Assembly: GCF_000188695.1 (NCBI RefSeq)
Contig: NW_004754930.1
Location: 2,104,979 to 2,147,478, forward strand
Direction of reading: 5' to 3'
Origin: Salpingoeca rosetta
Taxonomy: Eukaryota > Opisthokonta > Choanoflagellata > Craspedida > Salpingoecidae
DNA length: 42,500 bases
Below are positions 31,993-42,500 of the stretch, piece by piece. Numbering within the stretch: position 1 is the first letter of the stretch; each line of letters starts with the position of its first letter. A program made the translations under genes and the position numbers. The notes below the pieces were generated by a model. The model saw only the letters and a list, made by a program, of their open reading frames with translations. It made no database searches and was not told the origin of the DNA.

Positions 31993-34094
31993 CCTGTGTG
32001 GTGTGTTGGAAAGCACAATCCATTACACGTGTGGTCAAGCAATAACGCGCACCCACCTTGGAGAAGAGGGATGACAGCCTGTTTCTTGCTGTGCGCAGCT
32101 TCGATCGGTTCTTGCGCAACTGCACCCCACTCTCCTGCTCGCAAGGCATGTACATGGATGGTATTGAGGTGATGGGTGAACAGACAGGGAAGCATACCGC
32201 GAATACACGTTGTTGACGTGCACAACACAACAAAACTATGCAGGCACATGGTATTGTTCATCCATGGCCCAACATACACACACGCGCGCGAACACACACG
32301 CACACATGCACACGCACGCCTTCGTCTTCGCTGGTAGTTTGTTCGCTGTCACTGCTCGACTTGACGTGCTGACTCCGGCGTGCAAACGACATTGAAACGG
32401 CCCGACGCGATCGCTGTTTCGCAGACTGGAGGTGATGCACACACACGTGCACACACAGACACACGTGCACGCAGAGACACACGTGCACGCAGAGACACAC
32501 GTGCACGCAGAGACACACGTGCACGCAGAGACACACGCACAGCCGCACACACACACACACACACACACAAGCGCACAGACGCACAGAAGAATAAATGGTG
32601 AGATGCACGTGCCGGGGAGGGGGTGTGGAGTGAAAGTCTCAGCGAAAGTCAGGCAGTGCTGAATCAATCAAAGCCACACACACACACACACACACACACG
32701 AAAATTCACTCTCGCACGAAAATACACACACACGCGTGGGCTCTCTGCGTGTAATTGCACACGCGCAACACTCACGTTATCGCGCAGCACGACGCCCTCC
32801 TTGGTGGCCATGTCGGCGAGGGAGATGGACCCGTCCTGGTCCCAGCCAATGTCGTTGATGCTTGGCCGACGCTGGTCGCTTCTAACAAGAGTAGTTGTGG
32901 GGAGGGTGTTGAGTGGTGTGTGACGTGACGAGTGGCGTGATAACTGAAGAACTGGCAATCGTAGACCTCGCACATTTGTATCCACACAAGCGCACACATT
33001 CACATGCACACATTCACATGATACCCACGTCCCCACCTTCGAACGCTGCCTGGCATGAGTTTGCGTGAGAGCGTGGAGATGCCACGAACTGTCGCCTTCC
33101 GAAGTGCGCGCGGCGCTTTGAGCGCAAGCGAGCGCTGACTCGAGCCCTGTGGCAACGCAGAGGGTGACGAGGTGTGGTGTGGTGTCAGTTGGTGGTGAAT
33201 GGTGGGATGAACAGGCCACGGTGGCGTGAACAGGGCGGGTGTGATCAGAGGGGGCACTCACATCCATGTCGATGACTTGGATGCCTTGCTCCATGTATCG
33301 TGTGACGCGCGCCAGGTGCTCTCGCGCCTAATCAACGGCGTGTGGGTGGTGGGGCGCACATAACAATGAGGTGATCGTGGGGGTGGTCGTGAGTTTGCGC
33401 GTGACATCACACTTCAAGCAGGCACACACGTACACACACACATGTACACACACACACACACGTACACACACACACATGCACACACACGCACGCACAAACA
33501 CACACGCGCGCACACACGCACAAACACACACACACACCTGCATTTCGCCAACTTTGTCCTCAAGCGCTTGTGAGAGGGAAATGTTCTGCTGGTAGTGCTC
33601 AGCAGCCTTGGGAAACCATCACAAGAACGCATACACATGTAGGCACACAAGTACATGCACAAGCGCGCAGTGAGCGAATGCAACAGGGCCATAAAGAGGG
33701 CTTCATCTCCACGAACACACACAAACACACACAAACACACACACACACAAACACACATACACACACACAACCTCTCTCTCTCTCTCTGCCTCTCCTCACA
33801 TACTCCCTCGAATCAGTCACCTTGGTGTAGTTGCGCCTGTGTTCGTACATGGCTGCAATGTTTCCGTGTGCGCCCGCCAGCCCGCTCTTGTTGTCCAGCT
33901 CCTCCATGAGTTCCAAGTGCCGCGCATGGTGCTGCAATGCGTGCTCGTAGTCGCCAAACGCCTGGTATGCGCTGCCCAGGTTGCTGTGCGTGATGGCCTC
34001 GCTCTGCTTGTCCCCGAGCTTGCGAGCAACTTCAAGGTCCAGGTCGTAATATCGGATTGCCTGAGTGTGTTTGTGTGTTTGTGTGTGTGTGTGT

Positions 34095-34135
<41 letters not shown>

Positions 34136-34473
34136 AAAGGAAGGAAGCGCAAGAAGTCAAGGTCATTGCTGACATGCACACAGTGCAATTCAATTCGAAA
34201 ATGACACGTGCAAACACCATGATGCTGTTGATGTGAACACATGTTATCCGTGACCACCACCAATGAAGCCATGTGCTACAGCTCACCTCCTGGAATCGTC
34301 CCTGCATGCGGCGAACGTTTCCAAGACTGTTGTACGCGCGCGACTGTCCAGCTAAGTCGTTGTACTGCAGCAGGGGTTGGGATGGCGGTGATCGTGGTGA
34401 ATAAAGAAGCAGGAAAAAGAAAATGAGCGAGCCAACACAACACGTGCACGCAGACACAGCGCACATGCACGCA

Positions 34474-34540
<67 letters not shown>

Positions 34541-35142
34541 GCACGCACGCACGCACGCACGCACGTGCACACAGCGAGTGAGACGGACAACCACAGGCCA
34601 TTTCCTTGCCTCAGTCTCACCTTGATTGCAATGTTGAGTTTCTTCTCATACAATCTAAACGCAGACTCAAGGTCCTTGACACGTTCATACGTGCTGGCTA
34701 AATGCCCACACGCACGCCCCAACCCGCTAGGATCCAGCTCTTTGTTCTTCCTCCCAAACGTCTGTGACAACACGTGGACGAAAAAAAAACGGTCAGCCAG
34801 CAATGTGCAGAACATCACACATGCATCAGACAAGAGACTGGCACAAATAAGCGCGCTCACACAAGCATGCATTGAACACTGAAATCAATGCACATAAACA
34901 CAATCACCAACACCACACAACGCACATGTATACACGCACGTACATGTACACACACAACACACACACACACACACACACACAAACAAACATACACACAATC
35001 ACGTGCATGAGACCTTGCGATAGTATTTGACGGCGCTGTTGAAGGCGTTGTGGTCCCTCGGCTCTGTGAGCCGCCCCATGCTCTCCTCAAGCCCGCACGC
35101 ATTGCCAAGCATGTGGTACACGTTGCCTGCAGCGAAAGGAGA

Positions 35143-35211
<69 letters not shown>

Positions 35212-35594
35212 GGGGAGGGGTGTAGATGGTTGGTGATGACAGGATGTTGCGGCACAGGAAGAAGGAAAGACACAATCACACACGCACATGCGCGCGTATG
35301 CATGCACGCACGAATAGACACACACACACACGCCACTGCTGCGCGTACCGATGCTGTCGAGGGCGCGTGCCTGTGCCGCCGAGTCACCGCAGGACTTGGC
35401 AATGCGAAGACTACGCTGGTAGCACTCCGACGCCTTCTCAAGATCGCCCATCCCTTTGTACGTGTTGCCCAGGTGCGCATACGTCTTTGCCTGGTGGTGG
35501 TGGTGGTGGTGGTGGCAGTGCACGGGATCGTGTGAACGGTTGCGAGCACAGCAACATGTACACAACAAACTGCAATTGTTTCAGGCATAGAGAG

Positions 35595-35659
<65 letters not shown>

Positions 35660-36389
35660 TAGAGAGACAGATAGAGAGACAGACAGAGAGGTACCTGCAC
35701 ACATGCGCACGCACGCACCCCCCCCCCCACAAGCGTGAATACCCACACGCATACACGGCCAGATGCGCACGCACCTCGCTGCGTTTGTTTGCCATGTTTC
35801 TGTGGCTGAGGAGCTCCTGCTTGTGGAAGCGCAGGGCCTGGCGATAATCCTTTTTCGCATAGTAGCACAGCGCCAGCTGCACCAGGGCATTGGCCCAAGC
35901 AAGTGCACGTGTGATGGGAGATGAGCTGGTGAGATCAAGTGCAAAGTATGGAGGGAGGAAGGGTGGAGGGCACACATGCACACACGCAGAGGAAGAGGAA
36001 CAGAGATACCGCATACACAGAGACACAGATACACAGATACACATGCACATTCACTCAGATTCACACACACACATGCATACACAGAGACGCATGCGCTACC
36101 TGTGAGACTGCTGCGGCAAAGGCCTCCTCCATGTCGGTGCCCATCTTGATGGCGCGGAGAAACAGCTGAATGGCACGGTCGTAGTCGCCCTTTGCAGCCT
36201 GCTCCTCGCCGGCAATGGCATATGTCATGAACGTGGGCTTGCGGCGCTTGGATTTGGACCGCTTCGACGCGCGGCTGCGGCGCCCACTTGATTGCCCGTG
36301 GCCATCGTCCCCTTTGCTTTCTCCATCATCACTCTTGTCTTTCGGTGATGACACGGCATCCGTTGGCGACAGTGTGTTTGACACATTAG

Positions 36390-36420
<31 letters not shown>

Positions 36421-36858
36421 CTGTTGCTGCTGCTGCTGCTCGCGGCGTGGTGTGGCGCCGTCGGCAACCCGAACCACGACCTCGCTTGTGGCGCTGCTGG
36501 CTGCGTGAGCTGTGCCATTTGGTGTGCGCGTTGTGTCGCTTGCAGACCCTTCACCTCTCGCTGAGGTGGATGCGGGTGGCGTCGCTGTTGTCGTTATCGC
36601 TGGTGCTGAGGATGAGAAAGCGTTTGGGGGCGGCACCCACGACGCATCAAAGGGGTTAGTGCTTGTCTTGGAAGCTGACTGTTGTTGCTGTGGCTTCATT
36701 GACGTTGGTGGTGGTGCTGGGGATGATGCTGACGTTGAGTGGGCGTCTTGATGCTGCGGTTGTGATTGTTGTGAAGCACGTGCCGCTTCTGATGTGCTGT
36801 TGTTGTTCTTGTTGTTCTTGTTGGCTTCTGTTGCCTCGTGTGGATCACTCGGGTCCAT
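29331..36858 (-). CDS. TPR-repeat protein with polyQ N-terminus and C-terminal SH3 domain, 20 exons
   Basis: Minus-strand exons: 36858-36100, 35876-35775, 35490-35349, 35126-35014, 34761-34621, 34364-34287, 34060-33821, 33606-33538, 33327-33262, 33146-33037, 32881-32776, 32425-32318, 32134-32057, 31839-31486, 31225-31031, 30789-30621, 30425-30028, 29906-29820, 29634-29553, 29398-29331. All 19 junctions keep phase, giving 1154 residues. Residues 1-210 are S/T/A/P-rich and disordered, with a Q run at 36384-36437. Tetratricopeptide repeats fill about 214-550 ([96 protein letters not shown]), most like LGN/GPSM or TONSL types. A basic, serine-rich linker and disordered stretches follow. An SH3-like fold lies at about 1085-1145 ([14 protein letters not shown] ... 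[15 protein letters not shown]), with a degenerate start where ALYD is usual and no obvious WW pair. No GoLoco motif was found, so a GPSM orthologue is unlikely. Role unknown; a scaffold or adaptor is the natural inference. Confidence 0.85.
29401..29470. repeat. (GT)n microsatellite before the last acceptor of the TPR-SH3 gene
   Basis: About 35 GT units on the plus strand; on the gene's sense strand this is (CA)n ending at the acceptor ACACCAG of the last exon. Confidence 0.95.
31934..31990. repeat. (TGA)n trinucleotide repeat in a TPR-SH3 intron
   Basis: About 19 perfect units between exons 32134-32057 and 31839-31486; (TCA)n on the sense strand, upstream of the acceptor. Confidence 0.95.
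32456..32537. repeat. 18-base minisatellite in a TPR-SH3 intron
   Basis: Four to five near-identical tandem copies of AGACACACGTGCACGCAG. Each carries the palindromic core CACGTG, so the array repeats an E-box-like hexamer at fixed spacing. Confidence 0.9.
34473..34564. repeat. (CA)n followed by (CGCA)n in a TPR-SH3 intron
   Basis: CA repeat to about 34535, then seven CGCA units to 34564. The change of unit suggests a point change in one CA unit that then spread by slippage. Confidence 0.93.
35145..35210. repeat. (GT)n microsatellite before an acceptor of the TPR-SH3 gene
   Basis: About 33 GT units on the plus strand, (CA)n on the sense strand, ending roughly 18 bases before the acceptor of exon 35126-35014. 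Confidence 0.95.
35593..35655. repeat. (AG)n microsatellite in a TPR-SH3 intron
   Basis: About 31 AG units, followed by AGACAG/ATAG variants to 35690; (CT)n on the sense strand, in the intron before exon 35490-35349. Confidence 0.95.
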
Positions 36859-37363
36859 GGCTGGCCTGGCGTGTGTTGGTTGGCTGCCCTCCGCACGCTT
36901 TCACGTCGTCGTTGAAAGCTGTCGTGGTGATGAGGGGGTCAAGGGGACAACAGCAGCCAGCACCAGCGAACAAGCAAGCAAGCGCACCACCCACTCGCAC
37001 TCTCGCTTTCAGTTGTGGGTTTTGCGAATTGCACGCCTGGATGACGCAAATTGCAACGCAACAACTGAATTCAGTGGTGCCAAGAAAAGGCCAAAGCAAG
37101 AAGCGCAAGCATTCCCCGTCATCATTTCACACACACGAACACAAACAAAAACCAGCAGCTGCAGAAGTGTGCCAGCCAGCGCATGATCGATCAACCAACC
37201 CGCACGGAACGAACACCGCACACTCAGGCGTGAGCGGCTCGACTGCTCAAAAACCCACACTCCACAGTAAGCACACAGCAACAGCAAGCACACAGCGAAG
37301 ACACACGCACGCGCGTCCATTTTCCCACACAACACCCCCCCCCACACACACACACACACCATC
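36859..37363. promoter_or_regulatory. Divergent spacer between the TPR-SH3 and GRAMD4-like genes
   Basis: 505 bases between start codons, presumed to hold both promoters. It contains GATGACGCAA at 37040-37049, a CRE/C-EBP-like sequence, followed by several GCAA half-sites. A C-run and CA run (37327-37360) sit just before the GRAMD4-like ATG. No gene seen. Confidence 0.5.
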
Positions 37364-38078
37364 ATGGCGGACGAAGAGCCAGCCTCCTTGTCGTCCTCGG
37401 CGTCCACGGCCACGGCCAACACCACCACGTCCAGCAACAGCAGCGGCAGCGATGAAGCGCATGCAAGTGCACCACCAGCACACGCCCTCGATCCTGTGAT
37501 GGACGTGGATGATCACGGGGAGAACGACGACGACGACGTCGATGTCGATGATGTTGACGACGATGAGCCACAGCAAGATGCAGGTGACAACACACCAAGT
37601 GGTCGCGGTGCTTCGCCCAAGGACGACGACGATGATCTCCTGGACATTGACGACGACCCCAACGACAACGCCGTCATTCATGAAAGCGACGCGGATGACG
37701 GGTTTGTGGAGGTGCGCCACGGGGGCGACAGAACAGGCCAGCGGCGCGGCGGCTCATCGCAGTCCCCGTCCCCTGTTGATGCATCGCCACGCGCCGTGTC
37801 ACCCGAGACTGCACCCGGCCACACCCAGCTCTCCACGTCGGAGGCGGTGAAGCGTGTGTCGGGCGCTGCCGTCAAATACGTCACATCCTGGCAGGAGTTT
37901 GTGGTGGATGTGGTGTCCGAGATGAAGAATCCAACGCGCCCCATCACACAGGAGGTCTGCGCATATTTCACACCCATGTCGCAGTGTTGGGAATGCGAGA
38001 TGCGTGTGGCAGCCGCTGATAAGCCGTCAAGCCCCGAGTGCTGTTGGCTGTGAATGCTGCACATGACACACATGTCAT

Positions 38079-38170
<92 letters not shown>

Positions 38171-39689
38171 CACACAAACACTCTCACATTCATGATTGCG
38201 TGTGTGTGTGTGTGCGTGCACCCAGGTTGAGGACGATGGCGCTGCTCTGAACCGGCATCTGCTGGTGCGCAACTTCAAGCGCCTCAAACGTGCACTCCAA
38301 CCCGCCATCGACGGCCACCACGCTGTCCTGCGCATCATGCACTGGGAGAACCCCTACCAGAGTGCAGCGGCGCTCACCGTGTACTCCGTCTGCGCCTACT
38401 ACAACATGCTGCTGCCTGTCATGCTTGCTGGCCTGCTGAGCTTCCTTGGCGTGCACTATCTCCGCCACCAGCGGCAGCCGCACCGCACTCCTGCCGTTGA
38501 GAACGACGACGATGACAGGTCCCTGATCGAAAAGGCCCGCGCAGTCAAGGAGGTGCGTGTGTGTATGTGTGCATGTGTGTGTGTGTGCGTGTGTGTGTGT
38601 GTGTGTGGTGGAAAGGGATGCATGTATGCTTTCTTTTCATTCTCGTGAGCGTGCTTGTTCGTCATTTGTTGCGTTTGAATGCCACCGTGCGCAGAACCAC
38701 ACTGTTGGTTCGCGTGCCCACGGACTCACATGCTCGTGTGCCCACGTTTGCGTGCAGATTATGCGACGTGTGCAGAATGGGGTGGGCAAGGCCGCCGACC
38801 ACATTGAGAAGATCCACAATCTCTTGCTGTGGCGCGCACCCGAGCAGTCCTTGAAGCTCTTCATTGGCGTCCTGGCCGCGTTTCTCCTCACCTTCTTCAC
38901 CCCACAGTGGTTCTGGCTCACCCTCCTCAAGGTTGCACACGCTGTGTGTCTGTGTGTCTGTGTGTGTCTGTGTGTGACGAACAGCCTGTTGTTGGTGCTG
39001 CTGCTCCTGTTATGCTCTCGTTTTCGCTCCTGTTGCTGCTGTTACTGCTGTTGCTCCTGTTGCTGTTGTTACTGCTGTTGCTGTTGTGCCACCCTTTCCT
39101 ATGGTCGTGGTGCTTCACACAACACCATGTGCTTCCCCCGCACCGCTGCTTCAGATTGTGATTGGCGTGCGCTTCCTGGTGCAGCCTGGCCTCTACCACA
39201 ACTACCCGCGCCTGCGCGAGAAGTACGACTCCAACAAGTTCATTGACAAGCTGCCCACCAACGTCCAGGCAGAGCGCCGAGCTCGCACCGCCGCCGCCGC
39301 CGCCGCTTCTGCTGCTGCTGCCAGTGACCGCGACCGTATTGGTGATGGCGATGGGGGTGGTCAGGGGTCGTCTGGCCGCTCGTTTTCGCCGCGCCGCCCT
39401 CGCTTCCGTGGACGTCCACAGCACACCGCATCACCGAGCCCACTTCGAGACGGCAGCAGCAGCAGCGGCGGCGGTGGTGCCAATGGCAACAGCGCTGGTG
39501 CTGCTCGTGGGTCATCACAGCACGACGATGAAGGGCGCACTCGGAGTGAAAGCCTGCGGAAAACGCAGGAGCGCTCGGAAGGCGATGTCCTGTGCGATTT
39601 GGGCGTCCCGCTCTCGTGAGTCGTGACTCGAATGTGTGTGTGTGTGTGTGTGTGTGTGCGTGCGTGCGTGTGTGTGTGCGTGTGTGCGT

Positions 39690-39763
<74 letters not shown>

Positions 39764-40496
39764 ACGATCAATCGGCCCGTATCGTTGCCTACCTGTCTGT
39801 CTGCTTTCCCGCCTGCTTCCTCACCCGTCGTCTACATCACCCGAATTCCGTCGTCTGCGTGTGCACGTGCGTGCGTTTGTGGCGCAGGGAGCAAATCATC
39901 GAGACGAACCAGTGCTTCTACATGCCGGACCGCCGGCTCACGAATCTCCGCCGTGGTCGCCTCTGGGTCACAGACACATTCTTCTGCTTCATGCCAAACA
40001 GCAAGGATGACAGGTATGCACACCCGCTGCTGGCGTTTTTTTTTTTTTTTAAGGGGTGGGGGGTGGGGTCGGGGTGTTGAGTTGCCTTGGGCTGAAGGTT
40101 TTGATGTGTGCTGTGCGACACAAATGCGATGTGTTTTGCGAAGGACACCGCACACGTGCGCATGCACATGCTCACTCACCTCCTACACACCCTCATACAC
40201 GCTCTCACGCGCATTCACACACACACACACACTCTCTCTCTCTCTCTCACGCATGCACACATATGAGCAGCAAGTTCTGCTTCCACCTGAGCCGTCTGAT
40301 GAAGCTTGAGCGGACAGGAAAGGTTCTTGGCAGCCGCGGCTTGATGGTTCAACTCACGTTCAAGGAGGTCACGGGCGCACCTGTTGTGAAGACGCTGAGT
40401 GGCATCCTGAATCCAACTGCTCTCATCAATGCAATCTCAAAACAGCAGCGGCTTGTTGCTGAGCGCACACAGGGCACCGCGCTCGCGCCATCTTGA
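37364..40496 (+). CDS. GRAMD4: GRAM-domain membrane protein, GRAMD4-like, 6 exons
   Basis: Exons 37364-37954, 38226-38552, 38758-38931, 39155-39615, 39888-40013 and 40271-40496 join in phase to 634 residues. The N-terminal 165 residues are acidic and disordered, with long D runs. Conserved sequence starts at AVKRVSGAAVKYVTSWQEF. Two hydrophobic regions follow: about 244-276 (ALTVYSVCAYYNMLLPVM and on) and about 337-373 (SLKLFIGVLAAFLLTFF and on). Next is an A/S/G/R-rich linker and a C-terminal GRAM domain at about 518-600 (TNQCFYMPDRRLTNLRRGRLWVTD, then FCF, then LTFKEV). Membrane segments before a C-terminal GRAM domain is the GRAMD4 order, not that of GRAMD1 or of myotubularins. Human GRAMD4 is reported at mitochondria and ER and linked to apoptosis and autophagy. 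GRAM domains bind membrane lipids. The gene symbol is by domain order and similarity, not by a search. Confidence 0.83.
38083..38167 (+). repeat. (CA)n microsatellite in intron 1 of the GRAMD4-like gene
   Basis: About 42 uninterrupted CA units, followed 40 bases later by a short GT run before the acceptor at 38225. Confidence 0.96.
39634..39763 (+). repeat. (GT)n microsatellite in intron 4 of the GRAMD4-like gene
   Basis: About 130 bases of GT with CG interruptions, starting 19 bases after the donor of exon 39155-39615. Confidence 0.95.
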
Positions 40497-41406
40497 ATGC
40501 AGGGTGATTGTTGGTGGTTCGTGGCTGTTCCGTGGTTGTTCGTGGTGCTGTGTTGCCGGTTGTTCGTGATTGCTTGTGGCTGTTCTTCGTGGTTGTTCGG
40601 TAGTTGTTCGTGGCTGTTCCGTGATTGTTCGTGGTTTGTCGTCGTGGTGTGGTTGCTGGTTGTTACTGTGTGTTGCTGGATGGCAGTGCTTCGGATGTAT
40701 GAACATATGGACGAAGAAAGAAAGGGAATGGGGATGTTTGAGGAGAGGAGGAAGGGTGTGTGACTGCATATTGTTGCTGCCACCAGTTGTGTCACTGTCG
40801 CGTTGTTTGTAGTTTGTCGTTCGTTGTTGTTCCATGACAACCGCTCTTTTGTTTGCGTGCATCTTGCGTGCTCGTTTCACCCCCTCCGTGCTCCCTCTCT
40901 GCTCAGCGCAAAGACCATAAACGACAAGTTATCGACCACAAGTGTTTGCAGCCTCTCTGTTTCACTGCTTGCATGTCTATTGCGCGTTTGCAAGAAGGAA
41001 GAGGGGCGTGTGTGTGCAGCAACAGCAATGTGTCATGCCATGTAACCTCGTTGCACCAACCACCACAGCCCGGCAAACACACGCTGCGCATGCACACACC
41101 CCAACACACGAACAAACAAAACAGCCCATCGACCAATCACGCACGGCCTAACACCATGGAGCATGAGAGGAGCCATAAAACAACCATGGATGGAAGGGGT
41201 CACAACCAGCACAAACAACACGATGCAAAAGGCACAGCACGACATAACACACGCGCACACGAACCAAAAGAAACGCAAAAAAAGAAGCAAAAAACAGATG
41301 AAGCGGACACACAGCAGTGGTTTGCAGCGCTGATCAAAGGTAGTCGGGCAAGATGGGGGAGATGTGTGTGTGTGTGTGTGTGTGCGTGTGTGTGTGTGTG
41401 TGTTGG
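40497..41406. other. Convergent spacer with a degenerate TGTTCGTGG tandem repeat
   Basis: Lies between the stops of the GRAMD4-like gene (+) and SEC23 (-). From about 40505 to 40660 a 9-15-base unit around GTTGTTCGTGG/GCTGTTCCGTG recurs roughly a dozen times with substitutions. From 41070 to 41330 the sequence is CA- and A-rich. A GT run lies at 41364-41402. No gene seen. Confidence 0.75.
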
Positions 41407-42499
<1,093 letters not shown>

Positions 42500-42500
42500 A

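Noticed and set aside
29331..32425. A separate SH3 gene downstream of the TPR gene
   Set aside because: Every exon from 36858 to 29331 joins in phase without a stop or a start-like exon between, so one gene is the simpler reading. Transcript data could still change this.
32456..32537. Evenly spaced short repeats resembling a CRISPR array
   Set aside because: The copies are directly tandem with no unique spacers, in an intron of a eukaryotic gene.
32258..36858. Assignment of the TPR gene as LGN/GPSM2 (Pins)
   Set aside because: The TPR part is similar in style, but no GoLoco motif was found in the C-terminal half, and an SH3 domain is present instead.

Overview
The window is nuclear DNA from an intron-rich eukaryote. 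Ten protein-coding genes can be rebuilt from GT-AG exons, with about 90 introns and roughly 20 kb of coding sequence. Most exons are 50-250 bases. Reading phase closes across almost every junction, which is the main evidence for the models. A flagellar kinesin (KIF6), a C19orf47-like SAM protein, a GRAMD4-like protein, an SH3 protein and a dermatopontin/Sushi membrane protein together suggest a flagellated unicellular relative of animals, most likely a choanoflagellate. This is inference from gene content; no rRNA or tRNA is visible.

Layout: (1) 21-5149 (+) very large Q-rich, charged protein, 5' end uncertain; (2) 5737-10879 (-) KIF6; (3) 11340-15718 (+) membrane protein with duplicated dermatopontin-like units and three Sushi domains; (4) 16083-21639 (-) pescadillo PES1; (5) 21775-22463 (+) 73-residue single-pass membrane protein; (6) 23078-24682 (-) SAM-domain protein like human C19orf47; (7) 24925-28987 (+) diphthine-ammonia ligase DPH6, long form with RidA-like domains; (8) 29331-36858 (-) 20-exon TPR protein with a C-terminal SH3 domain; (9) 37364-40496 (+) GRAMD4-like membrane protein; (10) 41407-42382 and beyond (-) C-terminal part of SEC23.

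The ten genes alternate strictly in strand, so the window is a chain of head-to-head pairs (2/3, 4/5, 6/7, 8/9) and tail-to-tail pairs. Divergent spacers are 135-505 bases and probably act as shared promoters. The genes do not form one pathway. They cover flagellar motility, ribosome biogenesis, translation-factor modification, secretion, membrane contact or signalling, and cell surface.

The other main feature is an abundance of (GT)n/(CA)n microsatellites, nearly all in introns. On the sense strand they tend to be GT just after donor sites and CA just before acceptor sites. The dermatopontin/Sushi gene is almost free of them. No mobile element, CRISPR array or RNA gene was found.
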